Assembly: GCA_003427395.1 (NCBI GenBank)
Contig: BFEA01001107.1
Location: 22,765 to 86,087 of the forward strand
From: Chara braunii
Taxonomy: Eukaryota > Streptophyta > Charophyceae > Charales > Characeae
Reading direction: 5' to 3'
Length of the DNA stretch: 63,323 nt
Made by a program: the position numbers and the translations under genes. Under the pieces are notes generated by a model that worked only from the letters and a program-made list of their open reading frames with translations, searched no databases and was not told the origin of the DNA. Positions 53,961-63,323 of this stretch are shown here, piece by piece. Every line of letters begins with the position of its first letter. The stretch's first letter is position 1.

Positions 53961-54869
53961 TCAGAAAACGCACAGTTCCAAAGCTAGGTAAATAAACAAT
54001 ACATCTGAGGGATCGACACAATGGGAGATGAGTGCATGTGATGTACCCACTAATCCGCTTATAGTATTAGATATTACTCCTAAGATAAGAAAGTGTTCAC
54101 CTCGATGACTAACTCTCAGTTTTTCTTCAACACGACCTTCTGTCACACCTTCCATATGCAATGGCACAGTAGGAGATTCCTCGATAGCTATCATGAGGTT
54201 AGCAGACTGTGGTGTTTGAGGTTGTTCAAGCATTTGTTGAGGTTGTACAAGCACAACTTGCTCCGGTGTACTTAGTACTATATGTCCTTCATCCTCTTCG
54301 ATGCCCTGTACATGGAGAGTTTCTTCCTCTTTTACGCCCTCAAAAGTGTCTTGGAAAGTGCCGCTTACTTCGGCTGGCATCGTCGACGACGACATCTGCA
54401 ATTCCGTGAGTGTACCAGTAATATCCACTTCCATTGCGACACTGTCGCCCACTAGTATTATAGTCACCCAAACTTGGTCAGCTGTACTCACACCCTCGCA
54501 ACTCACACCGCCTTTTCCTCCCGAAGTTTTGACACTCACACCGGCAATCGATCCCCGTCGCTGTGTCGGGTCGGACTCAACCACGAGTATCTCCGCTCGG
54601 TCAAGCTGGGAGCGCTCCAATAGTGGACCCCTGTCGTGTTCGACTCGACCGTGTGACCCTTCGACAGGTGAAACAACGTTGATAGGTCTCGAAGCCTTGC
54701 CCCTTGTACCGACGATTGATCCCGTTCCCACTGTCGGGTTCGACTCGACAGTGACTGCTGGACGAGTGTCATGTTCGACACGACCGTGTGACTCTTTGAC
54801 AGGTGAAGCACCGCCGATAGTTGTACTCCCCCCCCGTGGTCCCGAAGCCTTGCCAGTCGCACCGGCCAT
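53961..54869 (-). pseudogene. low-complexity repeat tract and acidic region
   Basis: This frame (same phase as the Ulp1 domain) holds two S-H-G-R-V-E-H-D units, each followed by V-E-S-N-P-T or V-E-S-D-P-T. Then comes an acidic, P/Q-rich stretch with E-E-E-T-L-H-V-Q-G-I-E-E-D-E-G and L-V-Q-P-Q-Q-M-L-E-Q-P-Q. A donor-like GAG|GTGAAC near 54100 could end the exon. The preceding repeat unit is in another frame, so a frameshift lies near 54870-54900. No enzyme domain is present. Confidence 0.5.
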
Positions 54870-55444
54870 CGTTTCCGATCGAGGTCACGATGCCTTGTCA
54901 GTCGCATCGGCGATCGTTTCCGATCCCACGTCGGGTTGGACTCGACTGTGTGACTTTTCGCTCGGTCAAGCCGGGAATGCTTAAATGCGAGGCCACTGTC
55001 GTGTTCCACTCGACCGTGGGACCCTTCGACAGTTGAACCACCACTCGATCNTGATCCCTTGCGCTCTGTTTCTTGAGGCCCCTGAGACCCTTCGACAGTT
55101 GAACCACCGCCGCTTGGTCCTGTAGGTTTGCCATGCCCACCGCCGCTTGGTGTTGATCCCTTGCCTTCTGTTGCTTGACGCCCNTTAGACTTTTCGGTTT
55201 GTTGCCGTTCCCCACGACTTGCGTCCTTGCCGCTTGCACCGTCATTCGGTTCCGTACCCTTGTCACTTGCACCGCTCCCCGATCGCAATCCTTTGCCATG
55301 CGCACCTCCGCTCGATCCGGATCCCTTGCCATGGTCACCACGGCCGCTTGATTTTTTCCTCTCCCCAAGATCTTCTCTGACATGCCAATAATATCCATAA
55401 GCCGGACTGGTTTGTCTATCATAGAACTCTTCCAGATACTCAAG
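54536..55444 (-). pseudogene. Ser/Gly-rich linker and repeat tract
   Basis: It continues in the frame of 55445-58380 after TGA 55445-55447: E-E-F-Y-D-R-Q-T-S-P-A-Y-G-Y-Y-W-H-V-R-E-D, then G/S/K-rich sequence and T-V-E-G-S-H-G-R-V-E-H-D. Ns lie at 55051 and 55184. The DNA contains the word GTGTTCGACTCGAC or close variants, shared with the satellites at 60.7-63.3 kb. The repeats extend past the point where the frame shifts (~54880). Confidence 0.5.
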
Positions 55445-56383
55445 TCACTGCGATGTTTTGAACTTTTGGAAAATTTCTTGTGTTCTTTCATCTAGTCTTG
55501 ATTGAGAAACCTCCGGATTAAGACGCTGGAGTCGCTTGGCAATCTGATTTTTGGCATGTTTCAGAAAGTTCGATCCTGACATACGTCTGTGGAGGCGAAA
55601 CTGCCACTCCCCTTCTTCTTTTATAGCCATAACCCACCTCCCTCTCGCCAATGCAGGTTGGAAGTGTTGGGGGTGCCATATAATGTGATGACCCCATGTG
55701 GCATTATCCGTCACCGTATAATCGTCTCGGCACACTATAGGCCCAGGAAGCAGTCCAATGTCTGTAGGGATTGTGTCTCCAATCTCGTACTCCAAAGGCT
55801 CATCAGGTGGAGGTTGTTGTGGAGTTCGAGAGCGTAGCAATTCCATAATAGTACTTGGGTTGTGTGCAAATGATGGTGCCAGAGTTGCCACCAACTCTGG
55901 GGAGAGCATTGCTAGAACACGCGGATCCAGACTGCCTCCGGATGCCACCGTCATCGTATTGCCCGCCCTCTGAGTCGGCGTAACAATAGAAGAAGTCGGC
56001 GACTGAGTCATTAACTGACCCGTTGAAACCGCCATGCTCGAAGCTCCTCCAGAACCGAACAATGTGCATGGAACACCCATTCTTTGCGAACCCGGGCTAC
56101 AAGCTCTTTGCCTCGCAGCTGCCAAAGCCGCTTGCAAAGTGCCATCAACGCTCTCTTCTTCTGAGTTGTCGGCATCAAAGTCCCCACCGTCCATAAAACA
56201 AGTCGCATAACCCGTGATTGTAAACGCCCCAATTTGTTGGTCGAAGTACATAGTCTCCAAGCGGTCGAGAAATTAAACCTCCTCTTCCGATGGTGCTTTA
56301 TGATAACCCCTCAAGAGCTTCTCCACTTTTCTTCTTTTGAGGACATAAGTACGTTCCCCTCTGTGTTCAAGTTGCGGCTTTGT
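55445..56383 (-). pseudogene. acidic/proline region with a conserved-looking C-terminal block
   Basis: It is in frame with the methyltransferase-like region upstream. It starts after TAA 56384 with T-K-P-Q-L-E-H-R-G-E-R-T-Y-V-L, is broken by TAA 56273-56275, then has L-E-T-M-Y-F-D-Q-Q-I-G-A-F, an acidic D-F-D-A-D-N-S-E-E-E, Ala/Ser/Pro-rich sequence, and a compact block with Y-T-V-T-D-N-A-T-W-G-H-H-I-I-W and G-R-W-V-M-A-I-K-E-E-G-E-W-Q-F-R. No named domain was recognised. Confidence 0.55.
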
Positions 56384-58380
56384 TTAGAAGAGAAACTCCC
56401 AAATATTGACCACGTTTTGGCCAACCTTGTAGACGAGATCACGCCCTTTATCATGTCGAGGAGGCAGCTTAGTAAAGTTGGTGTGGTAATCTCGAGTTTT
56501 GACCATCTTGTGTATGAACTGAATGAGGAACTCGAACTTCATACCCTCCCCTTCCAGCACAATGCAATGACGGTGACTCTTTAACAACTCCCAAACCAAT
56601 CCCGCATGACCTTTCCCGTGGAAAACGACAGCCTCATCCGCAGGACAAAAAAACTCCAATGTCTCCACCATCGCATTCGGCTCCCTTTCCATACCATCAT
56701 AGACCACTTTCTCCGGTGGATCCATACCTGCCATTTTCCACTTTGATGGTAGAAAGTTCTTCTCCATGACATCTGTTAACATCTTCGGCTTTCTCTCTCT
56801 CCGCACAAGTGCCGATATGTTAGCCACCCGCTCGGCAGATGATGGACCTGCAGCTTGAATATCTTCAAACAAGGGAATAGTGTTGCGATGAAAATCCCCG
56901 TCGTTGAAGTACATGATGACCACCATTCTGTCTGTGTCCTCCAAAGGCAAGTTTGCAACCTTATACAATTTCCCCTTTGTTTGTTGTAGACGAGTCCATT
57001 TGAGAAGATCCAATTGAATGTCCCACATCGCGACTAACCTCAAGAATGTGAACTCGCAAGGGCGTGGAACGAAGCACAACAATGTCCAATACTCGCCGCC
57101 AAGTTTGTCCATGAACTTCTTGAGTTCAGCAAACACTTGTTCAATCCAAGTACCCATCTGGGTCGGGCGGCACAAATCCAAGATGGTTGTGTGGCACGTC
57201 AGGTGTCTGACGGCTCTAAACATCTCCTTGCAATCCATCTCGTCTGAAACATCGCTCGGTTCCCACTGGAACGGCACGAATACAGATGTCACGTCCTGTT
57301 CCTGGAAATGTATGTATCTCGCTTGTCCCGACATACGAATGCTATGCGAACCCCCAGTTTTAGATCTACGCAACAACTTGTTGACAAATTGAATGAACTC
57401 TTTGGGGCATTTATTTGCAAGCGATTTTGTTTTCTTGAAGCCCTCCTCTCCTTTCTCATCCTCGCCTCCAAGTGTAGCCGGAAATGACCGCACCCAACTC
57501 GTTTCTTTGAAATGTCGTCGCTGGTCGATCCACCTCTCCGATGTCAATCCCTGATCAGAATACCTAGCGAACAAATCAGAAAGGTTGTCGAAAAATGGTT
57601 CCTTCCACTCTAATGACTTCTTGTGAGGGTAAAAAATGAAGACGAAGTAGTGAAACATTCTCAACATTGCTCTTTCCTGCTTCACCATTTCTACGTATGT
57701 CTCCATTGAATGTTTTCCGGCAGTGTGAGCAAATTTACTTAGCCTTGGAGCCAGTACGACACTTCCCGTGAGAACGTCTCTCAACAGCTGCAGCCTCTCA
57801 CGCCTCCCCAACGTAGACATAGCCTTCCATGATCTGACATCCGGATCGCGCACATCCACGAGGTAACCAGGTCCTCTAGTACCCTGAATCCAGTGCACTG
57901 GAACCCTGACTCCTTTTTCCAACTCAAATCCGGGGCCAGGTCTCGGCGCTTTCCCCGATTCACCTTGTTTGGTGGCAGGCTTCACACCATCTCTCCCCGG
58001 CAACTGTCCACTCTCCCAAGTAGAATACACTTGTTGCACCTTCTCGAACACATCGTCCGTCGCCCTTGCCAATATCATGTAAGGCCCGAGGAAGTCGGAC
58101 CAGTCCTTGCTCCAAGCCTGAAGTGAAAGAGTAACCAAATGATTACTCCCGGTCGCGCGCAGAGTCATCGCCGCAAACTCTCTGTAATCCTTATTTTTGA
58201 CGTCTGCAGCAGATCCGCCTATAGCTTCTGGACGACTGGCTGCTTGCCACAACTTTCGTATGTTCTTAATGATAGCAAACTAGTGCGGAAAAGTATTCCA
58301 TTTGTCCTTCGCATTTTGGAAAGTGCTCAAGGTGCAGTAATTTTTCATGCTCCTATCCGGATAGTAAACAGGCCTTGCAG
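56384..58380 (-). pseudogene. long domain ending in a SAM-methyltransferase-like motif
   Basis: The frame is open from 58279 to 56387 (the longest uninterrupted coding stretch in the window). TAG 58280-58282 lies just upstream, and a matching reading continues back to ~58380. The N-terminal two thirds show no named fold. Near the end (counting from 58252) are D-P-P-E at ~511-514, then F-F-C-P-A-D-E-A-V-V-F-H-G-K-G-H-A-G (GxGxxG at ~546-551) and C-I-V-L-E-G-E. This matches the order DPPY-like, glycine loop and acidic strand end of N6/N4 DNA methyltransferases. The third DPPY residue pattern is degenerate (E for Y), so catalysis is doubtful. It lies directly after the ParB-like domain. Confidence 0.6.
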
Positions 58381-58422
58381 TCCAGCAATCCAACGGAGCT
58401 CATGGGCGATGTCAGGGCGTTC

Positions 58423-59460
58423 TTAAGAACATTTCCTCGCCGCCTCAACATTGTGTTGACCACTGAGAGGGTACCAGTAGTACTTGCGCACGGATTGGAG
58501 ATTGAATTCGCGGGGCGTCACTCTTCTCGCCCTCACATTCGTATCGGAAGCGTCAGTATGCATTGTATCATGTAGCCCAATCAATTGAAGGACAGGCTTC
58601 TCGTACAATGCACATACATTCACCCCGGCTGCCCCGGTCGTTCTCTCTCTGATAGCTGCCTCACCCGACTCAACCATTGTTTTGTAAAGGTCATCAATAA
58701 GCTCCTGATCGAGGAAGCGTTGATTATATCTGAATTCCTCATTAGGGATATCCAAAATCCTGTCCAACTTGACAGAAATGAACTGCATTTCCGGCCTCTG
58801 GTTACCATTCTCGTCGAACTCAAGGAAGAAGCCCTTGCTCAGATGACCAGATGAATTCCCATGCGGCAGAATCTGCAAACCGGGCGGTCTGGTGACTGTC
58901 TTGCCCACAGCGTCTTCATCTGACTGTGGCTGGTCCGGTGGAAAAACGGAAGTTTTTTCCATCACACCTCCCTTCGCTGCTTTTTTCCTTGGCTGCCGTT
59001 TATTCTTCATGGCCTCCTCAGCCTCCCGCGTACGTTGGACGGCCTCCTCAACTGCCAGCATTTTCAACTTGTGTTTGCCCTCCTCTTGCTTGGCTCCCCC
59101 CTCCTGCTTGGTTTTCTTACTCTCCATAGCACTTCTCCTCTCTTGCCTCATCTTCCTTTTCTTCTCAGCTAGTCGTACTGCATCGGCATGCGCCGGCTCG
59201 ACCCCAACTTCGCGGTGCATTTCCCCGCGCCCTGGATCCGCTTCCCAATGCCCATGACCCGGCGCGAGCAGCTGCGTTCGTTTGGAGCCCCGATGCACTT
59301 CTGCATACCCTCCCTTGCCGGTCGTTTCCTCTTCTTGCCCTTCGTCCTCATACTCAACCCCTAGACGACCCTCCAACTCGTCCGGCCCACCCTTGTCGCT
59401 GATTGTGTGTTCACTCTCTACTTCCTCTTCTTCGCCACCCTCCTCACATTCTTCACGTTC
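58423..59460 (-). pseudogene. ParB/Srx-like domain with charged linker
   Basis: The minus-strand frame is acidic at first (E-E-G-G-E-E-E-E-V near 59420-59450), then rich in K/R/E with A-E-K-K-R-K-M-R-Q-E-R-R. The C-terminal ~120 residues, counted from 59376, read V-K-L-D-R-I-L-D-I-P-N-E-E-F-R-Y-N-Q-R (203-220), L-I-D-D-L-Y-K-T-M-V-E-S-G (226-238), K-P-V-L-Q-L-I-G-L-H-D (260-270) and Y-W-Y-P-L-S-G-Q-H-N-V-E-A-A-R (300-314). This is the ParB-type pattern (arginine loop, helix, P-[VIL] strand, and G-x-H/R-[NR]-x-x-A-A). Stop TAA 58423 and a frame change follow. Confidence 0.6.
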
Positions 59461-60134
59461 TTCATCGTGTCATCTTCTTCGTTGTTCTCCTCGTCGTCAT
59501 CTCCAAAATAATGCGACCTAGCAGGAATGACCAACTCATAGCGCGGCGGGCGGACCAAGGAAACGGGTTCCTTGGTTGATGTTAGTCTACGCTTCACAGG
59601 GGCTGACAGCACGATTTGGCCGCGATACGGACCTTTCTTCCCGATCTGCCCTGATTTCGGAACTCGTGTTGCAGCAACCGTAGTCCGAATTGATGGCGGA
59701 GGGCGGGCACCTATAATGATCGATTTCGACGACGGACCCGCCTGCAAAGACGACGAAAGCACACTTTTCGGTTCTGATATGCGGTCGGAAGCATGCACCA
59801 CCGGCTCATGCCCTGCGACCACATGTCTGTCGAAGAATGAGAAAACCGATCGAAGGTCCGACAACGTCAATTTCTCCATCCCAGGCGGATTGAAAATGTC
59901 ATAAAGCCTCTTGCCGTACCCAGCGTGTTTGGCCCAACGAAGAGCAACGCATTTGACACCCACTATCCGCTCACCTCTAGCGTTAAGGACCATCGTCAAC
60001 TCCAACATGGCCGACGGTGATTTTTCTCCACTCCACTTAACCACACCGCCAATCGGAACAACGTTATCTCTTATCACCACGTACAAAACCAGCCCACACG
60101 AGCGTTCCCCGATTCCACCCACCCAGTCCAACAT
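59418..60134 (-). pseudogene. uncharacterised N-terminal domain of the ParB-like gene
   Basis: The first half looks folded: C-G-L-V-L-Y-V-V-I-R-D-N-V-V-P-I-G-G-V, A-M-L-E-L-T-M-V-L-N and A-L-R-W-A-K-H-A-G-Y-G-K-R-L-Y-D-I-F-N-P-P. The second half is basic and proline-rich (R-P-P-P-S-I-R-T-T, P-V-K-R-R-L, S-L-V-R-P-P-R-Y), ending in an acidic run. It stops in this frame at 59418, while another frame carries the acidic linker on, so a frameshift lies near 59450-59490. The family is unknown. Confidence 0.5.
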
Positions 60135-60509
60135 CTAGCACTTGTCTTTATGGTCGATGACAGGCACCTCGTCTCCCACACCTGCAGCGGACGTGTCACC
60201 AGACCTTTTACGCCTCAGCACAACGTCCATCGCAGATTTTCCCTGCCGACCAGTAGCCTCCTCTTCTTGACCCTCAGCCCCACCACTCATCAGCACAGCC
60301 GAATCCGGACCCGAACCTCAAACATGGGCGGAAGGAGTGCCCGTAGAAGGTGCACCCCGCAGCACCGGGGTTCGGTGGGCCTTAGACCCCGGCGTGTCGC
60401 CAGCCCCCACGCCAGCCGTCCGTGTCCCCTTCGTTTTTTTCGGAGACTGCTCCATGCTCCCGGAACCAGCACTAGTACGTCGTTTGTTTGGCTTCCCCTC
60501 GTGATCCAT
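60135..60509 (-). pseudogene. basic N-terminus and start of the ParB-like gene
   Basis: ATG at 60507-60509 starts M-D-H-E-G-K-P-N-K-R-R-T-S-A-G-S-G. The frame contains S-P-K-K-T-K-G-T-R-T, then TGA 60318-60320, then S-A-V-L-M-S-G-G-A-E-G-Q-E-E-E, and TAG 60135-60137, after which the next domain follows in the same frame. The K/R clusters could be a nuclear signal. The start is chosen because it is the first ATG of this frame and a long disordered head fits. Confidence 0.5.
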
Positions 60510-60659
60510 GCCGAGCAGCTAGTCCCAACTGAAGAAAACGCACAAGCGAGAAAGCAGTCATTGCTTTGCCAACGTGCAAACACCACAACACTTGAGAACA
60601 AGAGTAGACAGGAACATAGAGCAACTGAAGTGGGCCGTAGCCCGCCAGCTCGTCGTCAT

Positions 60660-61400
60660 TTCATTGTCGTGTCGAACTCGACGGCCATGCCACGACGTCC
60701 TCCAGTACCGTCGAATCCGACACGAGAGCGACATTGCGGTGTCGTCGTGTCACTGTCGTGTCGAACCCGATGGCACTGCGAGGGCTGACCAACCGTCGTG
60801 TTGGACACGACAGCTACACTGTTGTCTGCCGTGCGACAGTCGACCAAGCGGCCCTTCATGCACCGTCTGGTCGCCAGATAACAGTGTCCATGTCGTGTTC
60901 GACATGATGGTCGTCAAACGGTGCCTGTAGGGGAGCTGACCGTCGTGTTCGACACGACAGCGACACTGTCGTCTGCCGTTCGACAGTCGACCAAGTGCCC
61001 TTTCGGGCACCGTCCCGAATTCGACACGAGAGCGACATTGGGGTGTCGTCGTGTCACTGTCGTGTCGAACCCGACGGCACTGCGCGGGCTGACCAACCGT
61101 CGTGTCGGACACGACAGCTACACTGTTGTCTGGCGTGCGACAGTCGACCAAGCGGCCCTTCATGCACCGTCTGGTGGCCAGATAACAATGTCCATGTCGT
61201 GTTCGACACGATGGTCACCAAACGGTGCCTGTAGTGGAGCTGACCGTCGTGTTCGACACGACAGCGACACTGTCGTCCGCCATTCGACAGTCGACCAAGT
61301 GCCCCTTCGGGCACCGTCTGGCGACCATCGTGTTGAACACGACAGCGACACTGGGGTGTGTTGTGCGACATTTGTCGGGTTCGACACAATGCTCGACGGA
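60660..61400. repeat. 304-bp direct duplication rich in GTCGTGTTCGACACGAC palindromes
   Basis: CGACACGAGAGCGACATTG at ~60718 recurs at ~61021. The following CACTGTCGTGTCGAACCCGA, CGACAGTCGACCAAG, CCAGATAACA and CGTGTTCGACACGA phrases recur in order, and a third partial unit begins near 61320. The word GTCGTGTTCGACACGAC is a perfect palindrome around TTCGA-like centres. It lies ~150-900 bp upstream of the minus-strand gene start, where a promoter would be. Confidence 0.75.
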
Positions 61401-61659
61401 CGTGTGTACTTTTGGCCACTGAACACATGACGAGAACAACTAGCAGATACCGTGTATTGTTATCGAATAACACATTGAGAACAACGATCGAGAACAACCA
61501 GCAGATACCGCGTATTGTTATCGAAATAACATATTGAGAACAACAATTGCAATGCGAATTCCACGAGGCTGTCTATCGACTACGGAAAACAATCTCGCCT
61601 TTGCGGCCATTTCGGCCATTCAGTATGCCGTTTTGGCCATCCAGTATGATGAAGGCTAT
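61401..61659. other. spacer with short duplications
   Basis: AGCAGATACCGYGTATTGTTATCGAA occurs at 61441 and 61500, and CTATCKACTACGGARAACAATCTCGCC occurs at ~61572 and ~61658. These are local ~60- and ~86-bp duplications. No gene was seen. Confidence 0.6.
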
Positions 61660-62268
61660 CTACTGACTACGGAGAACAATCTCGCCGTTGCGGCCATTCA
61701 TCACGCTAATTGGCGATCCGAAGGTCAGCTGCTGCGCCGTCTCAGCAAACACCGAAATGTATGTCATTCGCACGAACCTGGAGTTCCCGACGAGAGAAGC
61801 GCCTATAGCATCCCGAATTGAAACGAGTTTAGCCTCGACCTCGCGCCATGCGACAACGTCCTCCACCTGGCCACCCACCACGATATCCAGTCTCCCATCT
61901 ACCCTTCTTTGAACTAAACACATATCCTTCCCTGACATAGACAACTCGTTCCTGGACACATATACGACAGCATCGGTCAAGTTTCTTGCCCTGCTCGAAA
62001 CGGCAATACAGAGGACCCTACAGAAGATAAAGTATGCCAGACGCAATCTCACACAACAATACGAAACTGCTCCTAGCAACAGACCGGGAGATCGCAACGG
62101 ATAATGATCGATGAACTGAGAATGTCGCGCACAATCGAGTAACTCCTGTTCCATAACACGGCACCAGGTGCGAGGCGAGGTTGTCCCGTATTCGCAGTCC
62201 AAGCCCCCCACAACACGGCTTATTTTTAGTTTTTTACACAGTAGCGGCAAGTGCACGGGACGCAGCAC
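61660..62268 (-). CDS. hypothetical protein, 202 aa
   Basis: An uninterrupted minus-strand frame. It has a hydrophobic stretch L-L-L-G-A-V-S-Y-C-C-V-R-L-R-L-A-Y-F-I-F-C near the middle, then V-V-Y-V-S-R-N-E-L-S-M-S-G-K-D and V-E-D-V-V-A-W-R-E-V-E-A. No family was recognised. It lies upstream of the ParB-like gene on the same strand. It could be real or chance, since other frames here are also open for 100-150 codons. Confidence 0.25.
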   Translation of the reverse strand: MLRPVHLPLLCKKLKISRVVGGLDCEYGTTSPRTWCRVMEQELLDCARHSQFIDHYPLRSPGLLLGAVSYCCVRLRLAYFIFCRVLCIAVSSRARNLTDAVVYVSRNELSMSGKDMCLVQRRVDGRLDIVVGGQVEDVVAWREVEAKLVSIRDAIGASLVGNSRFVRMTYISVFAETAQQLTFGSPISVMNGRNGEIVLRSQ

Positions 62269-62824
62269 ATACGCAGCACATCGAACGACACGGGAATGCG
62301 TTTGCCGAATTCAGACATATTCGCGAACTCATAATCGCACGTCCACGGGCATCTCTCCATCATGTTCACCCACTCGCACTCCTCCCACGAGTCCAAATGT
62401 TTGTCGCCAAACGGGAGGATTCTCATCCAAGGGTCGCATTCGAAGTCTTATGGACAAGCGCCTTCATAGGTTACGCTACCCTGACATTGTCGGACGTACA
62501 GCGCGCAAGGTGGGAATGGGTGTGCCTTGCGTGCACGCCGAAGTGTTGGGGTCATATGAGAGATCTCCATAGCAACAGTGAAGAGAAGACGCCCTGCACG
62601 GCACAACGGCAACGGTCAACAGCAGCAATAGAACAACCAACAGCAGCATAGAACTATTTGCCCTGCTCCCACAAACAATGGGACAAACCAGGCTGCACGA
62701 CAGCACAATGCGCAGAATCTTTGAGCGCAATCCACACCCATGCACGGTTTATAGCACTGCACACAATCATGAACGATTCAATGACATTGCACAGCGTACA
62801 TTCTTGTTCCACTAGAGGACAGGG
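62269..62824. other. unassigned sequence upstream of the satellite
   Basis: Overlapping frames of 60-156 codons on both strands, none with a recognised motif. A minus-strand frame at 62226-62426 is Cys-rich (C-C-V-P-C-T-C-R-Y-C), which is noted only. Confidence 0.4.
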
Positions 62825-63323
62825 AAGGATTGTGTTCGACTCAACGTGTTCGACACGACGATCGTGTTCGATTCGACGATCGTGTCCGACTCGACAATCG
62901 TGTCCGGCTCGACGATCGTGTTCGACTCGACTATCGTGTTCGACTCGTCTATCGTGATAGATTCGACGATCATATTCGACTATCGTGTTCGACTCGACTA
63001 TTGTGCTAGAGTCGACAATCGTGTTCAACACGACAACAGGGCACTCGACGAACGTGTTCGACTCGACAAACGCAGTCGACGATCGTGTTCGACTCGACGG
63101 TCGTGTTCGACTCGACGATCGTGTCCGACTCGACGAACGTGTTCGACTCGACGATCGTGTTCGACTCGACGATCGTGTTCGTCTCGGCGAACGTGTTCGA
63201 CTCGACGATCGTGTTCGACTTGACGTATTCGACGAACGTGTTCGACTCGACAGGGCACTCGACGAACGTGTTCGACTCGACAAACGCAGTCGACGATCGT
63301 GTTCGACTTGACGATCGTGTCCG
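62825..63323. repeat. 18-bp satellite based on GTGTTCGACTCGACGATC
   Basis: Near-perfect tandem copies of an 18-base unit with variants GAACGTGTTCGACTCGAC and CGTGTCCGACTCGAC. Two ~230-bp higher-order copies are visible: GGGCACTCGACGAACGTG at ~63040 and ~63247, each followed by CGACAAACGCAGTCGACG. It continues off the right edge. Open frames of Arg/Val/Glu/His/Asp repeats are composition only. Confidence 0.9.

Noticed and set aside
52644-60509. Bacterial contamination carrying parB and a methyltransferase
   Set aside because: It is joined to a Ulp1 domain and low-complexity repeats, has splice-like borders, and is broken by many stops in a typical eukaryotic repeat setting.
62654-63311. Arg-Val-Glu-His-Asp repeat proteins on both strands, or a CRISPR array
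   Set aside because: An 18-bp satellite is open in most frames by composition. There are no unique spacers, and the DNA is eukaryotic.

Overview
This is eukaryotic nuclear DNA built almost entirely of transposable elements, in a genome rich in repeats and microsatellites. The retrotransposon proteins and the ParB/methyltransferase-like protein resemble, from memory, predicted proteins of charophyte algae such as Chara braunii. That resemblance was not checked, and another large streptophyte genome is possible. No intact host gene, rRNA or tRNA gene was seen. Every recognisable coding region is interrupted by stop codons or frameshifts.

Layout. 0.3-1.4 kb holds a foldback element and a GC-rich repeat fragment. 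1.9-9.9 kb is the 3' end of a non-LTR retrotransposon (minus strand), split by nested short inverted-repeat elements (Fam-1, with 2-bp target duplications). One of these carries a 9-bp-duplication element (Fam-2) and a 3.6-kb block of ~422-bp satellite bounded by single Ns. 11.5-22.7 kb holds more Fam-1 copies, a ~2.7-kb TTCAACGGG-ended element, tRNA-like repeats and low-complexity sequence. 23.4-24.35 kb is an array of small stem-loops sharing one loop motif, followed by a 123-bp tandem repeat. 25.9-37.1 kb is a decayed Ty3/gypsy-type LTR retrotransposon: LTR-like region, Asp-tRNA-type primer site, Gag with zinc knuckle, protease, reverse transcriptase, RNase H, integrase, and then an unusual extra sense ORF ending in a second zinc knuckle. 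38-50.9 kb is a dense nest of inverted-repeat elements (Fam-2 to Fam-6), including one that carries a reverse-transcriptase fragment between inverted ends and a perfect 9-bp duplication.

52.6-60.5 kb, minus strand, is the most distinctive part. It is a ~7.9-kb broken gene reading in order: a basic N-terminus, an uncharacterised domain, a charged linker, a ParB/Srx-like domain, a long domain ending in a SAM-methyltransferase-like motif, an acidic/proline region, a low-complexity repeat tract, and a Ulp1/C48 cysteine protease. Its upstream side (60.7-63.3 kb) holds a duplicated 304-bp unit and an 18-bp satellite built from the same GTGTTCGACTCGAC word found inside the gene's repeat tract.

Several single Ns sit between identical 95-bp sequences, which looks like unmerged contig overlap, so local order around 4.3-8.0 kb and 9.4-9.6 kb should not be trusted. 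Three long N runs (13091-13491, 28007-28491, 51373-52016) are assembly gaps.
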